From: Lachnospiraceae bacterium
GTDB taxonomy: Bacteria; Bacillota; Clostridia; Lachnospirales; Lachnospiraceae
Length of the DNA: 64,000 bases
Assembly (NCBI GenBank): GCA_017440045.1
Contig: JAFSIA010000027.1
Span: 42,152 to 106,151, forward strand
Direction of reading: 5' to 3'
Part shown: piece after piece, positions 16,513 through 24,097 of the stretch
Numbering within the stretch: position 1 is the first letter of the stretch
How the letters are laid out: each line of letters starts with the position of its first letter
Made by a program: the position numbers and the translations under genes
Notes under the pieces: model-generated
Database searches by the model: none
What the model saw: the letters and a program-made list of their open reading frames with translations, nothing else
What the model was told of the DNA's origin: nothing

Positions 16513-19137
16513 ATGAGAAAGAGACGTATTTTATTGACGACCGCTGTTTGTGTGATGATGGCATTTTCAGTGGGCTGTAGTAGTTCTGAGGATAGTCAGG
16601 AAAAGGGTACATCTGATACAACTACTGTAGCAGAGGAAAGTGGAGAAAGTTCTGGTACAAATAGTACTGAAAAAGGAACAGAGAAGGGTACACAGAATGG
16701 CACATCGGCAGAGGGAGAAAGCTCGCAGGAGCTTTCTGGTGAACAGACAAGCTCGCAGGATGGAAGTATGGAAGGTGAGACAACTACTGTAAGTGGTGAG
16801 AATGGCAGCAGTACAGAAGCTACATCTAAGAATGAGCAGGGTACAACAAAGAAAGAGGACACCACAACAAAGAAGGAAACTACCACAAAGAAAGAAACTA
16901 CAACAAAGAAGGAAGAGACCACAACAAAGAAAGAGGAGACTACTACAAGTAGCTCGGGAAATTCAGGTAGCACAGCTACAGGAGTGACAGATTTTGGTGT
17001 TGTAACTATTCCTGGTAAGCTTACAACTGTAAGTTCAAGAGTGTCCGTTCATGACCCGAGTATTGAGTATGACCCGGTTACAAAAAAATGGTATATTTTT
17101 GGTTCTCATACAGCTTTTGCAAGCACATCAAACTTAATAAACTGGACACTTTTTGAACAGGAAAATGCTACATCCCAGACGAAGTATGCTAATATTTTTA
17201 AAGAGTCACAGAGCTGGTCAGCGAGAGGAGGAAATTATTCTCCAAACGGAAATCTCTGGGCACCTGATGTAATATACAACAAAGATATGGGCAAGTGGTG
17301 TATGTATATGAGTATGAATGGAAATAACCATTATTCATCAATTGCTATGGCTACAGCAGACAATATAGCAGGACCATACACATATAAAGGAACAGTTGTA
17401 TATTCAGGTATGACGACAGCTGATGATGTTAATCAGACAGATTATAAAAAGGTAACAGGTTCAACTGATGTATCAAGATATACAAGCCAGGGGTGGTGGT
17501 ATTACGGTACAAATGCCATTGATCCATGTGTATTATATGATAAAAATGGACAGCTTTGGATGGTATATGGCTCATGGTTTGGAGGACTTTTTGTCCTTAA
17601 GCTTGACAATGAGACAGGACTTAGAGATTACACTTATACATATTCGTTAGATACAAATGCGTCAGATGGAACAGCATCAGACCCATATTTAGGAAAGAGA
17701 ATTTCAGGCGGTTATGGTGGAACAGGTGAAGGCCCTTATATAGTATGGGATGAGGAAGCTGGCTATTATTATATGTATGTTTCATATTGTGGTCTTAATG
17801 CTACAGATGGTTTCTCAGGATATCAGATGAGATTATTCCGCTCGAAAAATATTGACGGACCATACTTAGATGCGAAGGGTAATAATGCAATACGTACTTC
17901 CGGTTCTAACAGATATGACCAGGCTGACAAGGGTATCAAAATAATGGGTAATTACAAATTTACATCCCTTGCAACAGCAGGAGCCGGTCCACAGAATGGA
18001 TACAGATCACCGGGACATAATTCAGCTATTATAGATAACGATGGAAACAGATTCCTTATATATCATACAAGATTTAATGGAGACAGCGAGTGGCATCAGT
18101 TAAGAGTACATCAGCAGTTCTTAAACGAGGATGGATGGCTTGTGACAGCGCCATATGAGTATCTTGGAAGCAAGATAAAGGAAAGTGGTTATAGCCAGTC
18201 AGAAATCGTAGGAAGCTATGAGCTTATTGATCACGGCAATGAAATTACATTCGATGTAGTTGCACCTATGTTACCTACATATTTAGTGAATCTTAATTCA
18301 GATGGAACTATAACAGGAGATTATGAGGGAACATGGTCACAGAAATCGGGAACATGCTATGCTACATTAAAGATAAATGGAGTTACATATAAGGGTGTAT
18401 TCTTTAAGCAGTATGACGAGTCTTCAAGCCATAAGGAAACTATGACATTTACAGTTATAGGTTCAAATAATATTGCTCTTTGGGGCAGCAGAATTGGAGA
18501 TGTGGCTAAGGCAGAGACTGGAAAGCAGGTGGCATCATATACATTCGAGACAACATCAAATCTTGGAAAGGATTATATCGGTACTGTAGGAAGTGCTACT
18601 ATAAATGGTTGTACAGCATATAGCGATTCACAAAGAGGAAATGTCTTGAAGTTTGATGGTCAGGATGATTATGTGCAGCTGGCAGCGAAGGCTACGGAGT
18701 ATGACAGTTACACTATTATGATGTGGTATAAATCATCATCAGATGCTGTATGGCAGAGAATATTCGACTTGGGTCATGCGAGCAATAGTTCAATGTTCTT
18801 AACAAGCCATGCTTATCAGGCTGGAATAAGATTTGCGCAGCAGATAAATGGTGATGGAGAGAAAATTATTGAAGCTGGTGTGAATACTACATTAGATAAG
18901 TGGACTCATGTGGCACTTACAGTAAATTCCAGCACAAAGATTGCGACATTGTATGTCAACGGTTCAAGAGTTGGAGGAGTCGCTTTAAGTGCCCTTCCAG
19001 AAGCTTACAATGGAACAAATAATTATCTTGGAAAGAGCCAGTATCCTGATCCATATTTCTCAGGTTACATGGACAACGTGTTTATCTTTGACTATGCATT
19101 ATCTCAGTCTGAGATTAGCACATATATGAATAAATAG
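16513..19137 (+). CDS. GH43 arabinanase-type lipoprotein with long Thr/Lys/Glu linker and LamG domain
   Basis: Likely a surface endo-arabinanase, paralogous to the preceding gene. It has 874 residues from ATG 16513, chosen because AGGAGG (about 16498-16504) is well spaced for it and too close to ATG 16507. A lipobox SVGC gives Cys22. Residues about 25-155 are a Ser/Thr/Glu-rich spacer ending in KKETTT repeats. The GH43 domain has D181 (SVHDPS), D337 (NAIDPC) and E406 (GTGEGPYI), with the same distances as the paralogue (156 and 69). The C-terminal beta-domain and LamG domain (about 675-873) follow. The long spacer should lift the catalytic part away from the membrane, through the cell wall. 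It has its own promoter and terminator. Confidence 0.88.
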   Translation: MRKRRILLTTAVCVMMAFSVGCSSSEDSQEKGTSDTTTVAEESGESSGTNSTEKGTEKGTQNGTSAEGESSQELSGEQTSSQDGSMEGETTTVSGENGSSTEATSKNEQGTTKKEDTTTKKETTTKKETTTKKEETTTKKEETTTSSSGNSGSTATGVTDFGVVTIPGKLTTVSSRVSVHDPSIEYDPVTKKWYIFGSHTAFASTSNLINWTLFEQENATSQTKYANIFKESQSWSARGGNYSPNGNLWAPDVIYNKDMGKWCMYMSMNGNNHYSSIAMATADNIAGPYTYKGTVVYSGMTTADDVNQTDYKKVTGSTDVSRYTSQGWWYYGTNAIDPCVLYDKNGQLWMVYGSWFGGLFVLKLDNETGLRDYTYTYSLDTNASDGTASDPYLGKRISGGYGGTGEGPYIVWDEEAGYYYMYVSYCGLNATDGFSGYQMRLFRSKNIDGPYLDAKGNNAIRTSGSNRYDQADKGIKIMGNYKFTSLATAGAGPQNGYRSPGHNSAIIDNDGNRFLIYHTRFNGDSEWHQLRVHQQFLNEDGWLVTAPYEYLGSKIKESGYSQSEIVGSYELIDHGNEITFDVVAPMLPTYLVNLNSDGTITGDYEGTWSQKSGTCYATLKINGVTYKGVFFKQYDESSSHKETMTFTVIGSNNIALWGSRIGDVAKAETGKQVASYTFETTSNLGKDYIGTVGSATINGCTAYSDSQRGNVLKFDGQDDYVQLAAKATEYDSYTIMMWYKSSSDAVWQRIFDLGHASNSSMFLTSHAYQAGIRFAQQINGDGEKIIEAGVNTTLDKWTHVALTVNSSTKIATLYVNGSRVGGVALSALPEAYNGTNNYLGKSQYPDPYFSGYMDNVFIFDYALSQSEISTYMNK
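16843..16949 (+). repeat. In-frame tandem repeat coding KKETTT/KKEETTT
   Basis: Imperfect 18- and 21-base units (built on ACAAAGAAAGA) code the alternating charged/Thr linker of the second GH43 protein. Unit number could change by slippage without shifting the frame. Confidence 0.8.
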
Positions 19138-19173
19138 CAGTAATATCAGTTAATAATACTGTTTTGCAAAAAG

Positions 19174-19203
19174 GGTTGTCAGCTGTGGTGGCTGACAACC
19201 TTT
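19174..19203 (+). terminator. Rho-independent terminator after second GH43 gene
   Basis: GGTTGTCAGC (19174-19183), loop TGTGGTG, GCTGACAACC (19191-19200), then TTT. Confidence 0.85.
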
Positions 19204-19328
19204 CCTATATTATAAAAACTCTTTGTTATAAAAAATTAGCGAAATATGTGGAAATAATATGTAATTAATGATATAATAGGAAGGACATTATAACGTGAAT
19301 AATTTAATAGAGAAAGGACGGAATATTT

Positions 19329-21452
19329 ATGCAGAATTATGATGAAAAGTACTTTAGAGCAAAAGCGAATAAAAGAGCCGGCACAATATGGCTTGTTCTT
19401 TTGATTTTTGTAAATGTATATTATGGCACAAAGGTAGTGACAGACGGCTTTATGAGCTTATCGTGGCAGATTACTGTTGCCGTAATAGGATGGTCAGCAT
19501 ATATTACTGCCGGATTATTAATGAAATTTAAAGGAATGGATTTTCCATATTATAAATACATTATGGGATATGGATATCTTTTATTCTTTGCCTATATTGC
19601 GTGGACGGCTTTGGATGAAGTGTCGTACATATTTGTACTTCCTATGATTGCATCATTGGTATTGTACAAGGATAGAAAATTTATAAAGAGAATGATGTGG
19701 GCTACATTATTTATCCTTTTTTCTAGTAATCTTTATAAAGGCTGGGCAAAGGATATGATGGAATTTGTATCAAGTGTTGATTGTGCTATACAGTTTGCCT
19801 TGGTAATCTGCTGCTATTCATGTACACTTATGGGTATCAAGCACTTGGAAGAATCAGATGGTGCTTTGACAGGTTCTATACAGTCAAATCTTGAGAGAGT
19901 TGTACAGACTGTAGAGAAGGTTAAGGTGGCAAGTAATGCTGTAGTAGATGGTGTTACAGTCGTTAGAGAGCTTGCTGATGAGAATAAGGTCGGAGCAGAA
20001 AATGTCGTTAAAGATATGCGAAATTTATCTGAAAATAATGGCGTGCTTAACGACAAGACAATGTCATCGATGGATATGACAACAGTTATCGATACACAGG
20101 TTAAGAATGTTACAGAGCTTATGGAGCAGGTAGTAGAGCTTATTGGAGGTTCTATAGAGCATGCAAATACAAGCTCCGAAGAATTAATTGAAGTGGTTGA
20201 TACTACAAATAAGATGGCTGAGCTTTCTGCAGAAGTTGAAAAGATTCTTGTAGAGTTTAAGGAAGAGTTTGAGAATGTTAAAGAAGAGACAAGTACCATT
20301 GAAGGCATCACATCAAAAACTAATCTTCTTGCTTTAAATGCGTCTATCGAGGCAGCAAGAGCCGGAGAGGCAGGACGAGGATTCTCTGTAGTTGCAGAGC
20401 AGATTAGAGAGCTTAGTAGTGGAACACAGTCATCATCAAGCAGAATTATGTCAGCGTTGTCACATCTTGAGGAAACATCGGCCAAGATGCTTGAGTCTAT
20501 TAGTGAGACTATAGGCCTTATACAGATAAATATGGATAAGGTAGCAAATGTAAATAGAAGTGTTACTGATATCACTAACGATGCTACAGCATTAGGAGCA
20601 AATATTAAGGTTGTTGATAGTGCAGTTAAGGAGGTTGCTACATCTAACATCACACTTGTTGATAATATGAAGCAGGTATGTGAAGTTATGGAGGAGATGA
20701 CCGGCAGAATAGATGAGGCTGAAGTAACTACAAAGACAATGCTTAGCAAGTACGAGGAAAGCGCAAGAAGTGCCATTGACATTGAGAATGTCGTTGGTAA
20801 GCTGATGGAAGAGCTTGGTGTAGGCGGCTTTATGGGCGTTCAGGATGTTCGTGAAGGTATGAAGATAGCGATTGCATTTAAGGACGAAAGTGGCAATACA
20901 ATGAGCGAATATTTGGGCGAGGTTGTAGATAAGCTGGATACAAAGGTATTTGTTGAAGTGGATGATAATGGCGTAGAATTAGTGGACAAGAAGGATAAGC
21001 ATACAACATGTCAGCTTAGAATAGTTGTTGATAATGTATTGTATTGTTGGGATGACGTAGTCATAAGACATACAAAAACAGACGAAAAGGGTTCATATAA
21101 ACTATATGTAGAGTCAAGCACAAAGGTATTTAACCGTAGAAAATACCCAAGAATGCCTATTTCAAACCCATGTATCATAAATATAGAAGATGTGGATAGA
21201 GATTTCTCAGGAAGAATGGTTAACATAAGTGCCAACGGATTTGCATTTGCCATAAGAGATGAACTGTTTGGAAAGCTCAAGGGCAGAAATATTAAGCTTA
21301 GCATAGAGGATTTCATGCCACTTAATGGAAAACCTTTGGAAGGTTATATAATACGTAGTTCAAACAATGAAGGCGAATATATTGTAGGTTGTAGAATGCC
21401 TTCAGATAATCAGGATATTAAAGATTATGTAAGTATGAATTACAGCGAATAA
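19329..21452 (+). CDS. Methyl-accepting chemotaxis protein with C-terminal PilZ domain
   Basis: A chemoreceptor of 707 residues. The N-terminal 165 residues form about six membrane helices with no sizable external ligand domain. A cytoplasmic coiled-coil signalling domain follows, with the conserved hairpin tip [21 protein letters not shown]. From about residue 500 a beta-rich region leads to a PilZ domain: RRKYPR near 602-607 and NISANGF near 631-637 are the RxxxR and (D/N)xSxxG c-di-GMP-binding motifs, preceded by a YcgR-like beta region. This would let c-di-GMP feed directly into the CheA/CheW array. No sigma-D promoter is obvious. It is monocistronic with its own terminator. Confidence 0.88.
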   Translation: MQNYDEKYFRAKANKRAGTIWLVLLIFVNVYYGTKVVTDGFMSLSWQITVAVIGWSAYITAGLLMKFKGMDFPYYKYIMGYGYLLFFAYIAWTALDEVSYIFVLPMIASLVLYKDRKFIKRMMWATLFILFSSNLYKGWAKDMMEFVSSVDCAIQFALVICCYSCTLMGIKHLEESDGALTGSIQSNLERVVQTVEKVKVASNAVVDGVTVVRELADENKVGAENVVKDMRNLSENNGVLNDKTMSSMDMTTVIDTQVKNVTELMEQVVELIGGSIEHANTSSEELIEVVDTTNKMAELSAEVEKILVEFKEEFENVKEETSTIEGITSKTNLLALNASIEAARAGEAGRGFSVVAEQIRELSSGTQSSSSRIMSALSHLEETSAKMLESISETIGLIQINMDKVANVNRSVTDITNDATALGANIKVVDSAVKEVATSNITLVDNMKQVCEVMEEMTGRIDEAEVTTKTMLSKYEESARSAIDIENVVGKLMEELGVGGFMGVQDVREGMKIAIAFKDESGNTMSEYLGEVVDKLDTKVFVEVDDNGVELVDKKDKHTTCQLRIVVDNVLYCWDDVVIRHTKTDEKGSYKLYVESSTKVFNRRKYPRMPISNPCIINIEDVDRDFSGRMVNISANGFAFAIRDELFGKLKGRNIKLSIEDFMPLNGKPLEGYIIRSSNNEGEYIVGCRMPSDNQDIKDYVSMNYSE

Positions 21453-21483
21453 AACAAGTTTAATAATATAAGTTAAAAAAGTG

Positions 21484-21523
21484 AAAGGTAGATTTATATT
21501 TTGAGTATAAATCTACCTTTTTT
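21484..21523 (+). terminator. Rho-independent terminator after MCP-PilZ gene
   Basis: A 15-bp stem: AAAGGTAGATTTATA (21484-21498) with TATAAATCTACCTTT (21506-21520), then TTT. Confidence 0.93.
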
Positions 21524-21533
21524 CCACATACTA
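21505..21533 (+). promoter_or_regulatory. Sigma-G-type promoter of spoVT
   Basis: GTATA (21505-21509), 17 bases, CATACTA (21527-21533) fits the forespore sigma-G consensus (gHATR, N17-18, CATnHTA). In Bacillus subtilis spoVT is sigma-G dependent, which supports the call. The -35 lies inside the right arm of the upstream terminator. Confidence 0.65.
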
Positions 21534-21570
21534 ACTCCGAAACCAATTAAAAGAAAGAGGAGTAAGATAT

Positions 21571-22113
21571 ATGCGAGCAACAGGTATAGTTAGAAGAATA
21601 GATGATTTAGGACGTATTGTGGTGCCAAAGGAGATAAGAAGAGTGTTAAGAATACGAGAAGGCGATAGTATGGAAATATTTACTGATATAGATGGTGCCA
21701 TTGTTTTGAAGAAGTATTCACCTATAGGAGAACTGGGAAGTGTGGCAAAGCAGTATGCAGAGTCTATAGCACAGGTATCAGGGCAGACAACAATTATCAC
21801 AGATAAGGATAGTGTTGTGGCAGCAGCAGGTACACCTAAAAAGGATGTTATAGGTAAAAGAATAACAAAAAAGCTTGAAAATATACTTGCAGGCAGAGAT
21901 ATGGTAAAAAGTACTGGAAAGCAGGCAGTGAATATAGTTGATAATGATGATTTTGACCAGACCGAACAGATCATTTGTCCGATTATCTGTGATGGTGATG
22001 TTATAGGCGGAGTTATCATTTCTGCAAAGTCTCAGGACAGCCAAATGACTGGTGTAGAGGAAAAAATAGCTACTATGGCGTCAAAATTTCTCGGAAAACG
22101 TATGGAAGTGTAG
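21571..22113 (+). CDS. spoVT: Stage V sporulation protein T, AbrB-like regulator
   Basis: A transcription regulator of late forespore genes. It has 180 residues: an N-terminal AbrB-type swapped-hairpin DNA-binding domain (RATGIVRRIDDLGRIVVPK, residues 2-20, then EIRRVLRI), and a C-terminal GAF-like domain from about 55 to 178 (QTTIITDKD, ICDGDVIGGVIIS). Length and both domains match SpoVT rather than the shorter AbrB. SD AAAGAGGAG lies upstream. It opens the conserved sporulation block spoVT-hup-rqcP-yabP-yabQ-divIC-spoIIE and is preceded by a sigma-G-like promoter. Confidence 0.95.
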   Translation: MRATGIVRRIDDLGRIVVPKEIRRVLRIREGDSMEIFTDIDGAIVLKKYSPIGELGSVAKQYAESIAQVSGQTTIITDKDSVVAAAGTPKKDVIGKRITKKLENILAGRDMVKSTGKQAVNIVDNDDFDQTEQIICPIICDGDVIGGVIISAKSQDSQMTGVEEKIATMASKFLGKRMEV

Positions 22114-22152
22114 GAAAAATGGTTAAAAATAAGGGAAAAAGCCTAATTTTTC

Positions 22153-22181
22153 TTGACAAAATCAACCAAAGAGTTTATATA
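22153..22181 (+). promoter_or_regulatory. Sigma-A promoter of hup
   Basis: TTGACA (22153-22158), 17 bases, TATATA (22176-22181). It lies about 90 bases upstream of the HU start. Confidence 0.8.
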
Positions 22182-22269
22182 TATATGTAAGGGTAGCAAA
22201 ACATATGCCCGTGCATGACTCACAATAGTGGGTTAATATATAAAACTATAACACAGGAGGAGTTTATCC

Positions 22270-22551
22270 ATGAACAAGGCTGAATTAGTAGCAGCTATTG
22301 CTGCAAAAACAGAATTATCTAAGAAGGATTCTGAGAAGGCTTTAAAGGCTTTTATTGACGTAGTTTCAGAAGAGTTAAAGAAGGGCGGAAAGGTTCAGTT
22401 AGTAGGCTTCGGTACATTCGAAGTTGCTAAGAGAGCTGCTAGAGAGGGTAGAAACCCACAGACAGGTAAGGCAATGAAGATTGCTGCTTCTAAGGCTCCA
22501 AAGTTTAAGGCTGGTAAGGCATTAAAGGACGAAGTTAATAAGAAGAAATAA
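22270..22551 (+). CDS. hup: DNA-binding protein HU
   Basis: A histone-like dimeric nucleoid protein that bends DNA without sequence preference. At 93 residues it is full length. It begins [11 protein letters not shown] and has the signature [20 protein letters not shown] (residues about 45-64), including the DNA-inserting arm with the NP proline, and a lysine-rich end. SD ACAGGAGGAG lies 7-8 bases upstream. A consensus promoter and strong terminator make it a highly expressed single-gene unit inside the sporulation block, a placement common in Clostridia. Confidence 0.97.
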   Translation: MNKAELVAAIAAKTELSKKDSEKALKAFIDVVSEELKKGGKVQLVGFGTFEVAKRAAREGRNPQTGKAMKIAASKAPKFKAGKALKDEVNKKK

Positions 22552-22571
22552 GTTCTTGGTGAACGCAAGGG

Positions 22572-22605
22572 AAAGTGTCTTCTAGAAATAGAAGGCACTT
22601 TTTTT
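22572..22605 (+). terminator. Rho-independent terminator of hup
   Basis: AAAGTGTCTTCTA (22572-22584), loop GAAA, TAGAAGGCACTTT (22589-22601), then TTTT. Confidence 0.93.
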
Positions 22606-22610
22606 CATTC

Positions 22611-22645
22611 ATTTAATCCAAGTTGCAAAGCAACTACGATTTAAT
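22611..22645. repeat. Intergenic palindromic repeat, copy 3
   Basis: ATTTAATCCAAGTTGC (22611-22626), AAA, GCAACTACGATTTAAT: differs from the perfect copy at a few positions. It sits between the hup terminator and the rqcP ribosome site. Confidence 0.78.
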
Positions 22646-22664
22646 TAATTCAAAGGAGAGGCAT

Positions 22665-22904
22665 ATGAGATTAGATAAATACCTAAAGGTTTCTCGTCTT
22701 ATTAAGAGAAGAACAGTAGCAAACGAGGCTTGTGATGCGGGTCGAGTTCTTATAAACGACAAGCCTGCGAAGGCTTCTACAGCCGTTAAGGTAGGCGACA
22801 AAATCGAAATACAATTTGGAACAAGGACAGTTAAAGTAGAGGTTACAAGCATTGCTGAGACTGTGAAAAAAGATGAAGCTAAGGATATGTATAAAGATTT
22901 GTAG
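22665..22904 (+). CDS. rqcP: Ribosome-quality-control S4 RNA-binding protein RqcP
   Basis: A small S4-domain protein (79 residues) that binds 23S rRNA/tRNA on stalled 50S subunits and helps RqcH add alanine tails; formerly YabO. I take ATG 22665 behind AGGAGAGG; an upstream in-frame start at 22623 would lack a ribosome site and begin inside the palindromic repeat. The S4 signature is RLDKYLKVSRLIKRRTVANE with GRVLINDKPAK. Its position just before yabP-yabQ-divIC is conserved in Firmicutes. Confidence 0.9.
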   Translation: MRLDKYLKVSRLIKRRTVANEACDAGRVLINDKPAKASTAVKVGDKIEIQFGTRTVKVEVTSIAETVKKDEAKDMYKDL

Positions 22905-22915
22905 AATACAAAACC

Positions 22916-22962
22916 AAATCCCCTAATATATATTATTAAAGAATATATGTTAGGGGATTTTT
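22916..22962 (+). promoter_or_regulatory. Terminator-like hairpin containing the yabP ribosome site
   Basis: AAATCCCCTAATATATA (22916-22932) pairs over 17 bp, with one T-G pair, with TATATGTTAGGGGATTT (22944-22960), running into five T and then directly into the yabP ATG at 22963. The right arm holds the only SD-like sequence for yabP (TAGGGGA). It can act both as a terminator of rqcP and as a block on yabP translation. A weak sigma-E-like GGATATG and AATACAAA pair (22883-22912) lies upstream. Confidence 0.7.
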
Positions 22963-23247
22963 ATGGTTGCAGGCCCAAGAACAGAGAGTGGAAATCATAA
23001 ACTGTGGATTGATAATAGAAAAGAGGGAGGAATTACAGGAGTATTAGATGTTTTATCATTTGATTTAGAGGAAATTGTTTTAGAGACAGTGATGGGAGTT
23101 ATAAGGATAAAGGGAAAGGACCTTCATGTAAAGGGAATTAATCTTGATAGGAAAGAGATTTTCTTTGAAGGTATGGTAAATGAGTTTGTGTATGCTGATT
23201 CTAAGGCAATGAAAAAGCAAAACCTTTTAGGAAGGTTGTTTGGCTGA
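22963..23247 (+). CDS. yabP: Sporulation protein YabP
   Basis: A mother-cell sporulation protein (94 residues), reported in Bacillus subtilis to be expressed under sigma-E. The YabP family pattern is seen: an N-terminal HKLWIDNRKEGGITGVLDV, and V-rich IKGKDLHVKGINLDRKEIFFEG, a beta-sheet fold. Its start follows a strong hairpin that contains its SD. The stop TGA overlaps the yabQ ATG by one base, so the two are translationally coupled. Biochemical role is not known. Confidence 0.92.
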   Translation: MVAGPRTESGNHKLWIDNRKEGGITGVLDVLSFDLEEIVLETVMGVIRIKGKDLHVKGINLDRKEIFFEGMVNEFVYADSKAMKKQNLLGRLFG

Positions 23248-23675
23248 TGGAGGAATATATAGTAGATGAAGCATTGCTTCTGTTAAACTCTTTGTATACT
23301 GGATTGGTCATTATGGCTGTCTATGACATATTAAGATTGTTTAGAAGAATAATAAGACATAAGTATATAATCATTAACATTGAGGACTTTATCTTTTGGA
23401 TACTCGCGGGCTTTGTAGTGTTCTTTTCCTTTTACGAGCAGAATGACGGCGCTTTAAGGTGGTATATTATAGTTGGAGTATTAGGTGGCGCATACATATA
23501 CAAAGCATCCTTTGGTCGATTTTTGGTAAAATATGCATCAAAGTACATAAACAAAATCATTAATATTATCTTGAAAAAACCATTATCTAAGGCTATAATG
23601 GGCTTAAGATACTTGTTTAGAAAGGTTGTTGTAGATAATGCCAAGAAATTACGCAAAAAAGAAGAAGTCTCATAA
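23247..23675 (+). CDS. yabQ: Spore cortex biosynthesis protein YabQ
   Basis: A membrane protein (142 residues) needed for cortex formation in Bacillus. About four hydrophobic segments are visible in residues 5-95, followed by a basic C-terminal tail. The YabQ hallmark GLVIMAVYDILRLFRRIIRH is at residues about 19-38. It is coupled to yabP (TGATG overlap) and runs 38 bases into the divIC start. Confidence 0.9.
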   Translation: MEEYIVDEALLLLNSLYTGLVIMAVYDILRLFRRIIRHKYIIINIEDFIFWILAGFVVFFSFYEQNDGALRWYIIVGVLGGAYIYKASFGRFLVKYASKYINKIINIILKKPLSKAIMGLRYLFRKVVVDNAKKLRKKEEVS

Positions 23676-23940
23676 AGCGGCTATGGTTATGATTTTTTTA
23701 GTTGTAGCCTTTTTTTGCGGTACTCTTGCTATAGCAAATTCTAATAAGCAGGAAGAGTTAGATAAAGATTTGCAGGAGGTTCAAAGACTTCAGGAGCTCA
23801 TACAGGAGCAGGAGAATAGAACCCTTGAACTTCAAGATTTGAAGGTATATGTAAAGACTTTAAAATACGTGGAGGAGAAGGCAAAGGAGCTTGGTCTTGT
23901 CTATCCGGATGAGATTTTATATAAGCCTAGAGTTCCTTAA
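23638..23940 (+). CDS. divIC: Cell-division protein of the FtsB/DivIC family
   Basis: A septum-formation initiator that joins FtsL and DivIB at the division site. It has 100 residues: a basic cytoplasmic N-terminus (PRNYAKKKKSHK), one membrane helix (about 15-32), then a periplasm-side leucine-zipper coiled coil (about 38-75) and a short ELGLVYPDEILY end typical of the family. ATG 23638 lies inside the end of yabQ; it is kept because it supplies the basic N-terminus, though the SD is weak. The gene order yabQ-divIC is conserved in Firmicutes. Confidence 0.88.
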   Translation: MPRNYAKKKKSHKAAMVMIFLVVAFFCGTLAIANSNKQEELDKDLQEVQRLQELIQEQENRTLELQDLKVYVKTLKYVEEKAKELGLVYPDEILYKPRVP

Positions 23941-24031
23941 GATGTTAAAAAATCTCTGGTCCCTCTATTCGATTCAAAAAAGAGATATTTGGATTTTATG
24001 TCTTAAAATAATGTGATTAATGGACCGCAGT

Positions 24032-24064
24032 TTGACAAAAAAATAATAATCAGTGATTTATAAT
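24032..24064 (+). promoter_or_regulatory. Spo0A-type spoIIE promoter with 21-bp spacer
   Basis: TTGACA (24032-24037) and TATAAT (24059-24064) are both perfect but separated by 21 bases instead of 17. This odd spacing is established for Spo0A-dependent sigma-A promoters such as spoIIE and spoIIG of Bacillus subtilis. TTTGACA (24031-24037) matches a 0A box (TTCGACA) at 6 of 7 positions and overlaps the -35. Confidence 0.7.
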
Positions 24065-24093
24065 CTCCTATGTTTAAAACATAAGGAGGTTAT
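24060..24093 (+). promoter_or_regulatory. Hairpin sequestering the spoIIE ribosome site in read-through RNA
   Basis: Bases 24060-24074 (containing ATCTCCTATGTT) pair with 24078-24093 (containing AACATAAGGAGG) with one bulged A. The SD AAGGAGG (24083-24089) is in the right arm. The left arm overlaps the -10 and ends near the expected start of transcription (about 24071), so only RNAs started upstream would fold. Confidence 0.55.
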
Positions 24094-24097
24094 TTTT

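Noticed and set aside
16596-16973. 125-codon minus-strand frame rich in Val/Ser/Phe
   Set aside because: It is the complement of the Thr/Lys/Glu repeat linker of the second GH43 protein.
19204-19328. c-di-GMP riboswitch upstream of the MCP-PilZ gene
   Set aside because: No GEMM-type conserved core is seen; the region is short and AT-rich.
19814-20782. 322-codon open frame on the minus strand inside the MCP-PilZ gene
   Set aside because: It is exactly antisense to the coiled-coil signalling domain, is Ser/Thr/Ile-rich as expected from the complement of Glu/Lys/Val codons, and has no SD or family motif.
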